Assembly (NCBI RefSeq): GCF_014641555.1
Contig: NZ_BMHY01000001.1
Location: 1,136,163-1,200,162, forward strand
Direction: 5' to 3'
DNA from: Paenibacillus radicis (ex Gao et al. 2016)
GTDB taxonomy: Bacteria > Bacillota > Bacilli > Paenibacillales > Paenibacillaceae
DNA length: 64,000 bases
Positions within the stretch are counted from its first letter, which is position 1, and the number at the start of each line of letters is the position of its first letter. Positions 26,710-34,390 of this stretch are shown in pieces. A program made the translations under genes and the position numbers. The notes under the pieces were generated by a model, which searched no databases, had not been told where the DNA came from, and saw nothing but the letters and a program-made list of their open reading frames with translations.

Positions 26710-27213
26710 ATGACAGCATTTATTGATTTTATCTGTAATTTTTTCACCCAGTTTGAAATTTATTTCCGTATTCTCATCAGCGCCATACTTGGACTGCTGA
26801 TTGGGTTTGACCGCACGCACAAGCATAAACCTGCTGGTGTAAAAACGTATACGTTTGTAACGGTCGCTTCCGCGCTTATTACAATCATATCGATTGAGAG
26901 CGTGGAAGTATACGGTCATATGCATGACCGGACGATGATGGACCCGATGCGTTTGACGGCTCAAATCGTATCCGGTCTCGGCTTTCTCGGTGCCGGTCTC
27001 ATTATGAAGACCGGATTCGAAGTAAAAGGACTGACTTCCGCCGCGATGATCTTGTTCGCTGGCGGAGTGGGTATCGGGATCGGAGCCGGATTCTACGGCA
27101 TCGTTATTTTCACAATCGTTACGGCCTTCTTCTTTATTCGGGTGGGCGGCTGGATCGAGAAGAAAGAGCAGAACAGGCTCCACGCGAAAGACGATATCGA
27201 TCTATCGGCATAG
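26710..27213 (+). CDS. MgtC/SapB family membrane protein
   Basis: Membrane protein of 167 residues. The MgtC signature is seen in RILISAILGLLIGFDRTHKHKPAGVKTYTFVTVASALITIIS, then RLTAQIVSGLGFLGAGLIM and GLTSAAMILFAGGVGIGIGAGFY, giving about four helices. It lacks the soluble C-terminal domain of full-length MgtC (about 230 residues). MgtC proteins are linked to growth at low magnesium and to restraint of the F-type ATPase; the role of short members is unclear. It starts 15 bp after the LacI-type gene. Confidence 0.88.
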   Translation: MTAFIDFICNFFTQFEIYFRILISAILGLLIGFDRTHKHKPAGVKTYTFVTVASALITIISIESVEVYGHMHDRTMMDPMRLTAQIVSGLGFLGAGLIMKTGFEVKGLTSAAMILFAGGVGIGIGAGFYGIVIFTIVTAFFFIRVGGWIEKKEQNRLHAKDDIDLSA

Positions 27214-27222
27214 CCGGAAAGG

Positions 27223-27277
27223 AATCCTGATTACTGAAAAGTGCTTGCTGCGCTTTTCTGGTGATCGGGATTTTTTT
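27223..27277 (+). terminator. Terminator after the MgtC-like gene
   Basis: GU-rich long stem (ATCCTGATTACTGAAAAGTGC against GCGCTTTTCTGGTGATCGGGAT) followed by seven T residues; ends the importer/LacI/MgtC transcription unit. Confidence 0.85.
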
Positions 27278-27280
27278 ATG

Positions 27281-27308
27281 TTGACATCGCAGCGTGTTGT
27301 GGTTATTA
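27281..27308 (+). promoter_or_regulatory. Promoter of the structured RNA / NUDIX leader
   Basis: TTGACA at 27281-27286 and TATTAT at 27303-27308, spacer 16 bp, start expected near 27315. A TATAAT at 27344-27349 without a good -35 could be a second start. Confidence 0.7.
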
Positions 27309-27314
27309 TTTCCA

Positions 27315-27484
27315 TAAAGTATGTGAAATGGGGTAGTCGAATGTATAATTTGATATGGAAACAACCTCATCACCATGAGAGGCGTTAACACGTTCCTAAA
27401 AGACTAGGGATGGGTTAACGCTCTTCGCGCTTCCCATCCTGCGATACTGACGCGCAGGACCAATGGGGCTTGCGCGTTTTTTTA
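27315..27484 (+). ncRNA. Unidentified structured RNA (attenuator leader or small RNA)
   Basis: About 170 nt between a promoter and an intrinsic terminator, with no open frame. Helices seen: CTCAT/ATGAG (27366-27379); a 40-nt hairpin 27382-27421 built from GCGTTAAC/GTTAACGC and TTCCTA/TAGGGA; CCCAT-CCTGCG (27433-27443) against CGCAGG-ACCA-ATGGG (27453-27467). This last helix excludes the terminator stem, and GGATGGG (27408-27414) can instead take CCCATCC (27433-27439). Mutually exclusive stems ahead of a terminator are the design of riboswitches and attenuators. The NUDIX gene begins 38 bp past the terminator. No known class was recognised. Confidence 0.6.
27451..27484 (+). terminator. Terminator within or after the structured RNA
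   Basis: CGCGCAGGACC pairs with GGGGCTTGCGCG around a short loop, followed by about eight T residues. It lies upstream of the NUDIX start, so it either ends a small RNA or attenuates the NUDIX gene. Confidence 0.85.
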
Positions 27485-27521
27485 TTTTCAGCACAAAAGA
27501 AAATGGAGGGCTAAAGAAAAA

Positions 27522-27995
27522 ATGGCAATCATGACCGATGCGAAAGGTAATATTTTTTTAGAATTCATAGAGATTGAAGAGAGGCAGCTTGAGGAGGCTG
27601 CCGCACTGGATGCCCCTTTGACACATGCTTTAATTGTAGTGGAATGTCAGGGAAAGCACCTATTCATGCATAATAAGTGGAGGAATAGCTGGGAATTGCC
27701 TGGAGGCATTATGGAGGCAGGTGAAACGGCCCGGCAATGTGTAATTCGAGAATTGTACGAGGAAACCAATCAAACGATTGTGGAGGTCAGCTTCAAAGGG
27801 TTAATGAAATTTAGACTTCAGCCAAGCTTTCATGGCCCTGAAAGGACAGAGTATGGCGCTTTATTTGCAGGTAGACTAAATCAGCTTAATGATTTTGTTG
27901 AGAATGAGGAAGCGAAGGCGATTATTTTGTGGGACGGTATATTAGAGATTGGAGAGATTGCAGAGATAGATAGGAAGCTGATTGAGTTTGCTTAA
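27522..27995 (+). CDS. NUDIX hydrolase
   Basis: Protein of 157 residues with a full Nudix box (GGIMEAGETARQCVIRELYEE). The preceding segment LIVVECQGKHLFMHNKWRNSWELPGG is typical of MutT-like members. ATG at 27522 is 12 bases after GGAGGG; an in-frame ATG at 27531 is possible. It sits immediately behind the structured RNA, so its expression may depend on read-through of that terminator. Substrate unknown. Confidence 0.9.
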   Translation: MAIMTDAKGNIFLEFIEIEERQLEEAAALDAPLTHALIVVECQGKHLFMHNKWRNSWELPGGIMEAGETARQCVIRELYEETNQTIVEVSFKGLMKFRLQPSFHGPERTEYGALFAGRLNQLNDFVENEEAKAIILWDGILEIGEIAEIDRKLIEFA

Positions 27996-28099
27996 AAGTA
28001 AAATTGTGACGCGGTGGTATAAGCGGTTATACTTTATCATTAAAAAAGTATACTTATTTACAAAAATAATAATAGTCAGAGCACTTTTACCGCTCGACT

Positions 28100-28495
28100 A
28101 TGAGTGAATTTGAAGCAATATTACGAGAACTACAATCAGATGATGCAGAAGATTACATGAGATATTTTTCAGAACAAGAAGTAACAAAATATTGGGGATA
28201 TGATGCTCCGAAAGATGTAAAAACAGTTGTAAGTACCTTTGCTCGATTTAGCAATGCTTTTAAGCGGAAAGAAAGAACTGTTTGGGGAATATCTTTCAAG
28301 GAAACTGATAAGATTATCGGAACGTGCATATTTGGGGATTTTGTTAGGGGTTCAATGGCAAATATCAACTATAACTTATCAACAGAACATTGGAAAAAAG
28401 GCATAATGACCGAAGCGGTAGGAGAACTAATTCCTTTTGGTTTTAATAAGCTTGGATTTCTTCTGCAGTTTGAGAAGATCAAGGAACAGTCTTGA
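28100..28495 (+). pseudogene. GNAT acetyltransferase, truncated
   Basis: An N-terminal 120 residues resemble RimJ/RimL-type acetyltransferases (LRELQSDDAEDYMRYFSEQEVTKYWGYD, IIGTCIFGDF, ANINYNLSTEHWKKGIMTEA). The acetyl-CoA-binding helix WKKGIMTEA is present, but the family's last two strands after GFNKLG are replaced by LLQFEKIKEQS and a stop. Length is 131 versus about 175 for the family. No convincing ribosome site precedes the ATG. Probably inactive; the missing C-terminus was not found in the other frames nearby. Confidence 0.7.
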
Positions 28496-28669
28496 AAACT
28501 GGGAATGATATACAACTTGACTATAGAGAACCGTGTCATAAGTAGTCACGATCAAGAAATACGATCAGACATTTGCACAATTGCTTTATAATTTGCTCGA
28601 CGCTTTCAGAAGAGGCAGCGTGATTTCTTGGCAAAGCGCCGAGCTTCTTTTTATGTGCTGGAGTGTGTT

Positions 28670-29143
28670 TTAAGTGTTTTCTAAGCCGTGTCTGGCCACT
28701 ATTTGCTCGCTTTGGTTGGGCTGGCCCTTGCCCTTGGTGATCAAGTCGTGAAGGCTGCCGCTTATGTAGATACCCCAGGAGTCGGTACAGATGGCGTAGC
28801 ATTCATACGCGGGAACGAGGCCTACATGCGTAAAGCGAACTTCTGTTTTGTCTTCCTTTTTGGTGATGTCAAAGACTATGTCTGTACCCGTCCACTCACT
28901 CTTGTCCTCGACGAAGTTAAAATAGTTGTCTACAATGTGCCAAACAACCTTTTCATTGGGAACTAGCTCTGTGATATTGATGGTGCTGCGGTGAATGTCT
29001 TGGTAATGGTACTTAAATTGGCCAAGTGTGTCGGTTCTGCCCTCCACTTCTTCTGCCCACCATCCGCGAACGTTGAGGATAGCGGCAAAAACTTCTTCGG
29101 GACTTTGGTCTACCGTAAAAGAAAGGCGCAAATTTTGATCCAT
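28670..29143 (-). CDS. AHSA1/SRPBCC domain protein
   Basis: Protein of 157 residues with a START-like fold of the activator-of-Hsp90-homologue-1 type: FTVDQSPEEVFAAILNVRGWWAEEVEGRTD, FKYHYQDIHRSTINITELVPNEKVVWHIVDN, ending TDSWGIYISGSLHDLITKGKG. Such proteins often bind hydrophobic ligands and sit beside ArsR- or HxlR-type regulators. The frame is open from 29179, but AGAGGAGA lies about 9 bases before the ATG at 29143. It diverges from the HxlR gene; the shared region carries two matching operators, so it is the likely regulated target. Confidence 0.85.
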   Translation of the reverse strand: MDQNLRLSFTVDQSPEEVFAAILNVRGWWAEEVEGRTDTLGQFKYHYQDIHRSTINITELVPNEKVVWHIVDNYFNFVEDKSEWTGTDIVFDITKKEDKTEVRFTHVGLVPAYECYAICTDSWGIYISGSLHDLITKGKGQPNQSEQIVARHGLENT

Positions 29144-29201
29144 ATAAGGAATCTCCTCTCGGTATTTGTTATCTTTCATATCGAGTATAGATTACGATAC
29201 A

Positions 29202-29220
29202 TACTTGCGAAATGCAAGTA
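29202..29220 (+). promoter_or_regulatory. HxlR-type operator 1
   Basis: TACTTGC-N5-GCAAGTA perfect inverted repeat in the divergent AHSA1/HxlR intergenic region; a second copy lies 44 bp to the right (about four helical turns). Confidence 0.7.
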
Positions 29221-29246
29221 CGAATTTGAGGTCATGTCCACGGTAA

Positions 29247-29263
29247 ACTTGCAGAATGCAAGT
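29247..29263 (+). promoter_or_regulatory. HxlR-type operator 2
   Basis: ACTTGC-N5-GCAAGT perfect inverted repeat overlapping the -35 hexamer of the HxlR promoter; implies autorepression. Confidence 0.7.
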
Positions 29264-29277
29264 ACAGATATTATAAT
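29249..29277 (+). promoter_or_regulatory. HxlR promoter (leaderless transcript)
   Basis: TTGCAG at 29249-29254 and TATAAT at 29272-29277, spacer 17 bp. Only six bases separate the -10 box from the ATG at 29284, so the message probably begins at its start codon. Confidence 0.65.
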
Positions 29278-29283
29278 ATGCTT

Positions 29284-29697
29284 ATGAAAAAGCGAGCTTC
29301 CACAGTTTGTCCAATCGTATATGCCCTCGACATATGGGGAGACCCATGGAGTCTAGTCATACTTCGTGACGTCCTTATTCATAACAAGCGACATTATCGC
29401 GAATTTCTTGCTTCACGTGAGCAAATTTCAACCAATATTTTGAGCGCACGACTCCAATCACTCGTTGAAGCAGGTATTCTCGTCAAGATAGAAGGCGAAT
29501 CAAACCGTGCACAAACGATGTACCGGCCGACACAAAAGGCACTTGATTTATTTCCAGTCGTATTTGCCATTATGCACTGGGGCCTTAAATACAATCCAAA
29601 TACCGACATGAGTATTCCGATCATGCAGGAACTAACAACAAACGAAAAAGGGCTGGAGCACCGCCTTTTGAGTAATTTCGACGATATTCAATCATAA
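29284..29697 (+). CDS. HxlR-family transcriptional regulator
   Basis: Winged-helix regulator of 137 residues: CPIVYALDIWGDPWSLVILRDVLIHNKRHYREFL, followed by ISTNILSARLQSLVEAGILVKI and TMYRPTQKALDLFPVV. The single Cys near the N-terminus and the GDPWSLVILRD helix are typical of HxlR/YybR/HypR proteins that sense electrophiles or redox stress. An upstream in-frame ATG at 29278 lies on the -10/start-site boundary, so the ATG at 29284 is preferred. Divergent from the AHSA1 gene and probably controls both. Confidence 0.9.
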   Translation: MKKRASTVCPIVYALDIWGDPWSLVILRDVLIHNKRHYREFLASREQISTNILSARLQSLVEAGILVKIEGESNRAQTMYRPTQKALDLFPVVFAIMHWGLKYNPNTDMSIPIMQELTTNEKGLEHRLLSNFDDIQS

Positions 29698-30026
29698 TAG
29701 AGGTAATGAGAAAATTTTATAAAAAATGGAAACAGCGGGCATTAGCCCAAGGGGCACTCATTCAGATGCCCCTATTTCATTTGAAAAACACCTTGTGGAG
29801 TACGGAAATGTTATCTTTGAAAAATCGAAACGATGCGATCGCTGTATCATCAATGAGCTCTACAACCGGTAGCTAGTGTCAATTACTTGTTTTCAACACA
29901 TCTAATCTCCCCTGAAATCTCTTCACAACTTCCTTCGGAATTACTCTGATCTTGATATCTTCACCTAAGAAAAGCAGTCAAAGAAAGCAAATCAAGAGAA
30001 AATTTATAGTATGAGGGTGAGTTATA
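29698..30026. other. Noncoding gap with hairpins
   Basis: No coding signal seen. GGGC-ATTA-GCCC (29737-29748) and AGGGGCA-N10-TGCCCCT (29750-29773) form two stacked hairpins, the second followed by the T-rich ATTTCATTT; together they are a plausible terminator for the HxlR gene. The remainder shows nothing recognisable. Confidence 0.5.
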
Positions 30027-31115
30027 ATGACCAATATTATATTTTCGGAAGTTAATCTCGACAAATTCGATTCTTTTATTCAAGATGAACTGGTTGCACA
30101 TGATAAGTTCTCTGGTTCTGTGTTGGTAGCTAAACATGGTAAAGTTCTTTACAATAAAGCTTTTGGAATGGCACATAAAGGGTATGGAATTGCAAATAGG
30201 ACGGATACCAAATTTAATCTTGGCTCAGTAAATAAAATGTTTACTGCCGTATCTATCATGAAGTTAGCTGAGGAAGGTTTATTAAAGATCGATGATAGGA
30301 TAGGTAAATACTTGCCTAATTTGCCGGAAGAACTAGCGAATAAAGTATCTATTCATCAGCTCCTTACACATACTGCAGGAACAGGTCTCTACTGGAACGA
30401 TAAATTCAAAGCTAAGTTTACAGAACTTAAGTCGGTTGACGACTATTTTCCACTCTTTATTAATGACCCTTTGCTATTTGAGCCAGGTACAAGTTGGGCA
30501 TATAGCAACTCTGGATATATTATACTGGGTGCGATAATTGAGTCTGTATCAGGTAAAGATTACTTTACATTTGTAAGAGATACAATTTATACCCCTGCCA
30601 ATATGCTTAATACGGATTGTTATGACTTGGAGTATGATGTACCCAATCTAGCAATCGGATACACGCGTCTGGGAACGGAAGATGGGGGGCCTTGGCGTAA
30701 TAATACATTTCTTCATGTTATTAAAGGAGGTCCCGCAGGCGGGGGATATTCTACTGTTAATGATTTACTAAGTTTCGATATTTCTCTCCGAAATAACAAA
30801 CTCCTAAGCAGGGAATGGACATCTCTTGCTACAACAGATAAATTTCTTTCGCATGATAATCCAGAAATGAGAATGCAGTATGGTTATGGATTCATGGATG
30901 TTAGAATGCACGGAGAAAGGATTATTGGTCATAATGGCGGATTTCCTGGTGTTAGCGCGTTATTGAATATGTATTTGAATAGTGGCTATACTCTGGCAGT
31001 ATTATCGAATTACGATATAGATCACGGTATTATGGGAGTACATTTGAAATTCGATGAATTGCTTTTTGAAAATCAGAGTAGTGCGGGTAGCGATTTAACT
31101 AACGAGGAACGATAG
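30027..31115 (+). CDS. Beta-lactamase-family serine hydrolase
   Basis: Protein of 362 residues of the class C beta-lactamase/esterase/penicillin-binding superfamily. All three active-site motifs are visible: S-V-N-K with the nucleophile Ser67 and Lys70, Y-S-N starting at Tyr159, and His-Asn-Gly-Gly at 302. IHQLLTHTAGTG is also typical. No signal peptide is seen, so a cytoplasmic esterase or peptidase is more likely than true beta-lactam resistance. AT-rich codon use differs from the opp genes. ATG is preceded by GAGGGTGAGTT. Confidence 0.88.
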   Translation: MTNIIFSEVNLDKFDSFIQDELVAHDKFSGSVLVAKHGKVLYNKAFGMAHKGYGIANRTDTKFNLGSVNKMFTAVSIMKLAEEGLLKIDDRIGKYLPNLPEELANKVSIHQLLTHTAGTGLYWNDKFKAKFTELKSVDDYFPLFINDPLLFEPGTSWAYSNSGYIILGAIIESVSGKDYFTFVRDTIYTPANMLNTDCYDLEYDVPNLAIGYTRLGTEDGGPWRNNTFLHVIKGGPAGGGYSTVNDLLSFDISLRNNKLLSREWTSLATTDKFLSHDNPEMRMQYGYGFMDVRMHGERIIGHNGGFPGVSALLNMYLNSGYTLAVLSNYDIDHGIMGVHLKFDELLFENQSSAGSDLTNEER

Positions 31116-31237
31116 TTCAAATAACACCACCTTAACTCTGAGGTGTAAAATGCCATTGATCCTATCAGGAAAGGGTATGAATCCTTTAATAACGGGGATT
31201 CGTAATATGCCTATGGAAAATCATATGAATGTCTTAG

Positions 31238-31692
31238 TTGAGAGAACAGAAACCTGAGAGCATGATTTCGATCTTCATTCCTGAGGACTATGAGGACTAT
31301 TTGGAAAACAATATTTATCCTAATTGCTCGATAAAGGTGCTTGAGCATCCAATGTCAACGGAAAGCGTCAAAGATAGTTTTACTAACCCAGGTCTTATCA
31401 AGCATACAATTTTAGACGGGGCACTAAGCAAAGACGAGAAATCAATGGATCAGTCTTTTCTAATTAAAGTAGGGGGAAACCCGAGACTTATCCAAAATGA
31501 AGATTATTATTTTACGAAGTTTATGGAGGAGTCATTTTCTTTTCTATTTCAGGTAGATGAAGATGTTTACCCGAAACCTTGCTTCACGATGATTACAGTT
31601 ATCCTTTTGGTTATGGGTCTCTCTATATTTTCGCTAAAATCGGGACGGATGAGATACAAAATCCAGTAGCAGGTTTTTGGCAATTCTCATGA
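31238..31692 (+). pseudogene. DUF1963-like protein, frameshifted
   Basis: The first 115 codons (VLEHPMSTESVKDSF, IKVGGNPRLIQNEDYYF, FLFQVDEDVYP) resemble DUF1963/YwqG-type proteins. After codon ~114 (31579) the frame drifts into a hydrophobic unrelated tail, while the frame one base back continues as HDDYSYPFGYGSLYIFAKIG and QNPVAGFWQFS, ending at 31692. That tail matches the head in family and composition, so a single indel near 31580 split the gene. DUF1963 proteins include immunity-like members. The alternative is a base-calling error. Confidence 0.7.
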
Positions 31693-31726
31693 TTTAGCGC
31701 AGGCGCGATTGTCGCCGACTTTCAAT

Positions 31727-31787
31727 AGACGCCCTTTGGGGAGGAACTACTGTATTAGCAGTGCCTTCTCGAGGGCGTCTTTTCTTC
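31727..31787 (+). terminator. Terminator between convergent genes
   Basis: AGACGCCCT pairs with AGGGCGTCT, enclosing an inner CTACTG/CAGTG helix, followed by TTTTCTT. It ends the DUF1963-like gene and may also serve the facing acetyltransferase gene. Confidence 0.7.
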
Positions 31788-31803
31788 AAGGTTATATAAC
31801 AAA

Positions 31804-32367
31804 CTAAAGGGCTTTTTTCAAAGAGCGGATGACTTTGCATGGATTGCCGACAGCCAAACTATCTGGCGGAATGTCCTTCGTAACGACACTGCCGGCCCCA
31901 ATCACGCTGTTCGCTCCGATCGTCACGCCTGGCAGGACTATAGCGCCTGCGCAGATCCATACATTATCACCAATATTGACTGGATGTGTGTATTCTAATC
32001 CCGCTAATCGTTGCTCCACATCCATAGCGTGTTCTTCTGTTATAAGGCAAACGTTGGGCGCAATAAATACGTTGTTTCCAATTGTAATTTTTCCGCTGTC
32101 CATGAGCTTGCAGTTAACATTGAGAAAAAAATTGTCTCCTACCGTGGTATTGTATCCATAAGTACAGAAAAGCGGCTGCTCTAAAACGCAATTATCTCCG
32201 GTCTTTCCCAGCAGCCCGCGAATGGCAACCTGTCGTGCTTCGTGTTCCAACGGGTGTATATTGTTATATTCATATAACTTTTTCACGGTATCAGCACGAT
32301 CTGCGACAAGCTCTGGATCGCCAGGTTGGTATAACATGCCAGCATGCGATTTTTCTTTTTCGTTCAT
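31804..32367 (-). CDS. Maltose/galactoside O-acetyltransferase (LacA/Maa/NodL type)
   Basis: Protein of 187 residues of the left-handed beta-helix hexapeptide-repeat family. The N-terminal Maa domain has MLYQPGDPELVADR; the hexapeptide part contains VGDNFFLNVNCKLMDSGKITIGNNVFIAPNV, the catalytic His in TEEHAMDVEQR, then IGDNVWICAGAIVLPGVTIGANSVIGAGSVVTKDIP. It acetylates sugars with acetyl-CoA, often a detoxification reaction. The frame opens at 32391, but AAAGGAGGAG precedes the ATG at 32367. Single-gene unit. Confidence 0.93.
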   Translation of the reverse strand: MNEKEKSHAGMLYQPGDPELVADRADTVKKLYEYNNIHPLEHEARQVAIRGLLGKTGDNCVLEQPLFCTYGYNTTVGDNFFLNVNCKLMDSGKITIGNNVFIAPNVCLITEEHAMDVEQRLAGLEYTHPVNIGDNVWICAGAIVLPGVTIGANSVIGAGSVVTKDIPPDSLAVGNPCKVIRSLKKAL

Positions 32368-32512
32368 ACCATCAACTCCTCCTTTATCCATAACAGCGAA
32401 AGTTTAATATAAGGGGCGATAAGAATCAACTATGAGATTGCGACATGGGCATGATTGAAATCATATAAGTGAGGGATGGCAGGATGTGGTCTCTTGTTAT
32501 GGTGTGAGAAGC

Positions 32513-32779
32513 ATTAATTAATGGGCATCACACGGTTGAGGACGTTGGAATATGCTTAGGGCAAGCAATCAAAAAGGCTATAGGGGATAAAAGAGGCATA
32601 AACCGTTATGGCAGTTCGCGTATACCTGTGGATGAGAGCTTAGCATTAGTAGATTTAAGTATAGCTAATCGTTCTTTTTAGTATTTAACGTAGAAATGCC
32701 GTCTACGAGAGTTGGCGGGTTTGAAACCGAATTAACCGATTTGGAATACGGGAGAAATACACACCATTTATCATTATGA
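32513..32779 (+). pseudogene. hisB (imidazoleglycerol-phosphate dehydratase) remnant
   Basis: Reading from 32513 gives [44 protein letters not shown], then after a frameshift near 32677 [20 protein letters not shown] and, after an apparent internal loss of about 20 residues, YGRNTHHLSL and a stop. [16 protein letters not shown]-like and GRNTHH are metal-binding and active-site signatures of HisB. Both ends of the gene are missing and no other his gene is near. It is a broken fragment in the 514-bp gap between two minus-strand genes; the rest of that gap holds only the terminator at 32843. Confidence 0.8.
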
Positions 32780-32842
32780 AAAAATATGTATAGATGCTTA
32801 CGTGTAAAAAAACGATAGTATAATAAAGGAAGGTTTGTTTAA

Positions 32843-32886
32843 AAACCCACGAAAAACCTTGATTTCACAAGGTTTTTCGTGGGTTT
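32843..32886 (-). terminator. Terminator of the MFS exporter gene
   Basis: Perfect 19-bp stem (AAACCCACGAAAAACCTTG and its complement) with a 6-nt loop, followed on the minus strand by a T run. Confidence 0.9.
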
Positions 32887-32904
32887 AGCTTTCTATTCTT
32901 GAAC

Positions 32905-34278
32905 TTATTTCGTCCCTGTTGCTCCCACCTTAGGCAGAATACCAAGTGCTGCAACCGCTCCAAACAGGGAGAGAGCGATGGCAATCCACCATCCGTTTTG
33001 GAAAGTTTCAAGAGAGGGTGCCGATGAGGAGCTAAGGGCGATGACCAGCAGCGTCGTTCCAAGAACAGAACCAATCTGCCGGGACATGTTCACCACTGCA
33101 CTGCCGGTTGATGCCTGCTGTCGAGGCAGTTCGGAGGTAGCCGATGCGACCATAATTGGTAGAGCAAATCCGTAGCCAATGCCGATTACGAGCCAACCTG
33201 GCAAAACTTGCAGCCAGTAGTTCGGCGTGGTCTGTACCGACAAGATAAACAGCAGCGGTCCTACACCGATCAGCAAAGTGCCAATTGCTGCAAGCTTATT
33301 AATTTGAATATATTTAGAAAGTCGTTGAGCAAGTATTGCTGAAGGCCATACTAAACAAGGACCTATCGTTAGAGCAAGACCAGTAGCGAGAGTAGACCAA
33401 TTCCATACGTCTTGGAGATACATAATGACAGACAGGAGTTCAAGCGCAAAAGCTGCATTAATCAGTGCGGCAGCTACGTTCGACCTAGTGAATGGCCTGC
33501 TGCGAAATAAGGAAAACTCAATTATAGGGAAGGGATGTCTCCGGGATTGTAAAATGAACCACAGCAGAGTCACCGCAAATACGATAAAGCTGGCCCAGGT
33601 ATACACATCGCCCCATCCCCAATCTGGCGCTTTGTCTAGCCCCAGTGAAAGTGAGCCAATAGAAATAATCAGCAAGAGACCGCCCCAAAGGTCAGGAAGC
33701 CGTGAAGCCTGATTCGGTTTATCCTTGGGAATATAGCGAAGCGCAGCTAGTATGGTAAGAATGCCAATGGGTACGTTGACCACAAAAATCCACTCCCATG
33801 AGAGCTCCAGCAAAAAGCCTCCAATAGCCGGGCCCGCGGCAGCTGCAAGTGAACCGCTGCTGGCCCATATCCGGACTGCACGTTTTTTGTGTTCGTCAGG
33901 CATGTTCGTTAGCAGCAAACCTAAGCCGCTTGGCGTTAACATTGCACCCCCGGCAGCCTGAAGGCACCGGAACATGACCAGCAGCAAGAGATTACCGCTT
34001 AGTGCTGCGCCTAGACTGGAAGCTGTAAACAGTGCTATTCCCCAGATGAATCCGCGCTTTTGTCCATAACGGTCGGCTAGTTTCCCGGCAGGAACTAACA
34101 GTGATGCATAGAAAATGGCATAACCGTTAAGCACCCAGCTGAGATTGGACAGTGAGCTTTCGCCGATGGATTGTCCGATATTGTGCAAGGCCACATTGAC
34201 GATAAAAACATCCAGACTAGCCATGAATACGGTGATACAAGTGATAAACAATATGAGTTTATGTGAGCGATTGTACAT
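32905..34278 (-). CDS. MFS drug exporter, 14-helix DHA2 type (EmrB/QacA)
   Basis: Membrane transporter of 457 residues. Motif A-like LADRYGQKRGFIWG, the DHA2 motif D1 LDVFIVNVALHNIG near the N-terminus, and motif C SGSLAAAAGPAIGGFLLE with following helices mark a proton-driven multidrug exporter. The frame is open from ATG 34290, but AAGG lies too close to it; the ATG at 34278 (MYNRSHK) is better placed. A TetR-type gene upstream on the same strand and matching operators before both genes indicate substrate-induced expression. Confidence 0.92.
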   Translation of the reverse strand: MYNRSHKLILFITCITVFMASLDVFIVNVALHNIGQSIGESSLSNLSWVLNGYAIFYASLLVPAGKLADRYGQKRGFIWGIALFTASSLGAALSGNLLLLVMFRCLQAAGGAMLTPSGLGLLLTNMPDEHKKRAVRIWASSGSLAAAAGPAIGGFLLELSWEWIFVVNVPIGILTILAALRYIPKDKPNQASRLPDLWGGLLLIISIGSLSLGLDKAPDWGWGDVYTWASFIVFAVTLLWFILQSRRHPFPIIEFSLFRSRPFTRSNVAAALINAAFALELLSVIMYLQDVWNWSTLATGLALTIGPCLVWPSAILAQRLSKYIQINKLAAIGTLLIGVGPLLFILSVQTTPNYWLQVLPGWLVIGIGYGFALPIMVASATSELPRQQASTGSAVVNMSRQIGSVLGTTLLVIALSSSSAPSLETFQNGWWIAIALSLFGAVAALGILPKVGATGTK

Positions 34279-34333
34279 TGTGTCTAACATCCTTTTTTAT
34301 AAAAAATAAGAAAGATTACGTTTCACATTCTTT

Positions 34334-34357
34334 ATTATTGAATGCTTGGTCAATAAT
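34334..34357 (-). promoter_or_regulatory. TetR-type operator before the MFS gene
   Basis: Perfect inverted repeat ATTATTGA-N8-TCAATAAT with TTGACC (a -35 on the minus strand) inside. It matches the site before the TetR gene at 20 of 24 bases. Confidence 0.75.
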
Positions 34358-34364
34358 CTGGTCT

Positions 34365-34386
34365 AAAAAAACCTCTGCTGGAGAGG
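34365..34386 (-). terminator. Terminator of the TetR gene
   Basis: CCTCT-CCAGC-AGAGG hairpin followed on the minus strand by seven T residues, just after the TetR stop codon. Confidence 0.85.
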
Positions 34387-34390
34387 CGGT

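Noticed and set aside
27366..27484. Known riboswitch class (ykkC/guanidine, nucleoside diphosphate, lysine or M-box)
   Set aside because: CTAGGG, GAGAGG and ACACG occur, but in the wrong order and without the class-specific helices, so no known class was assigned.
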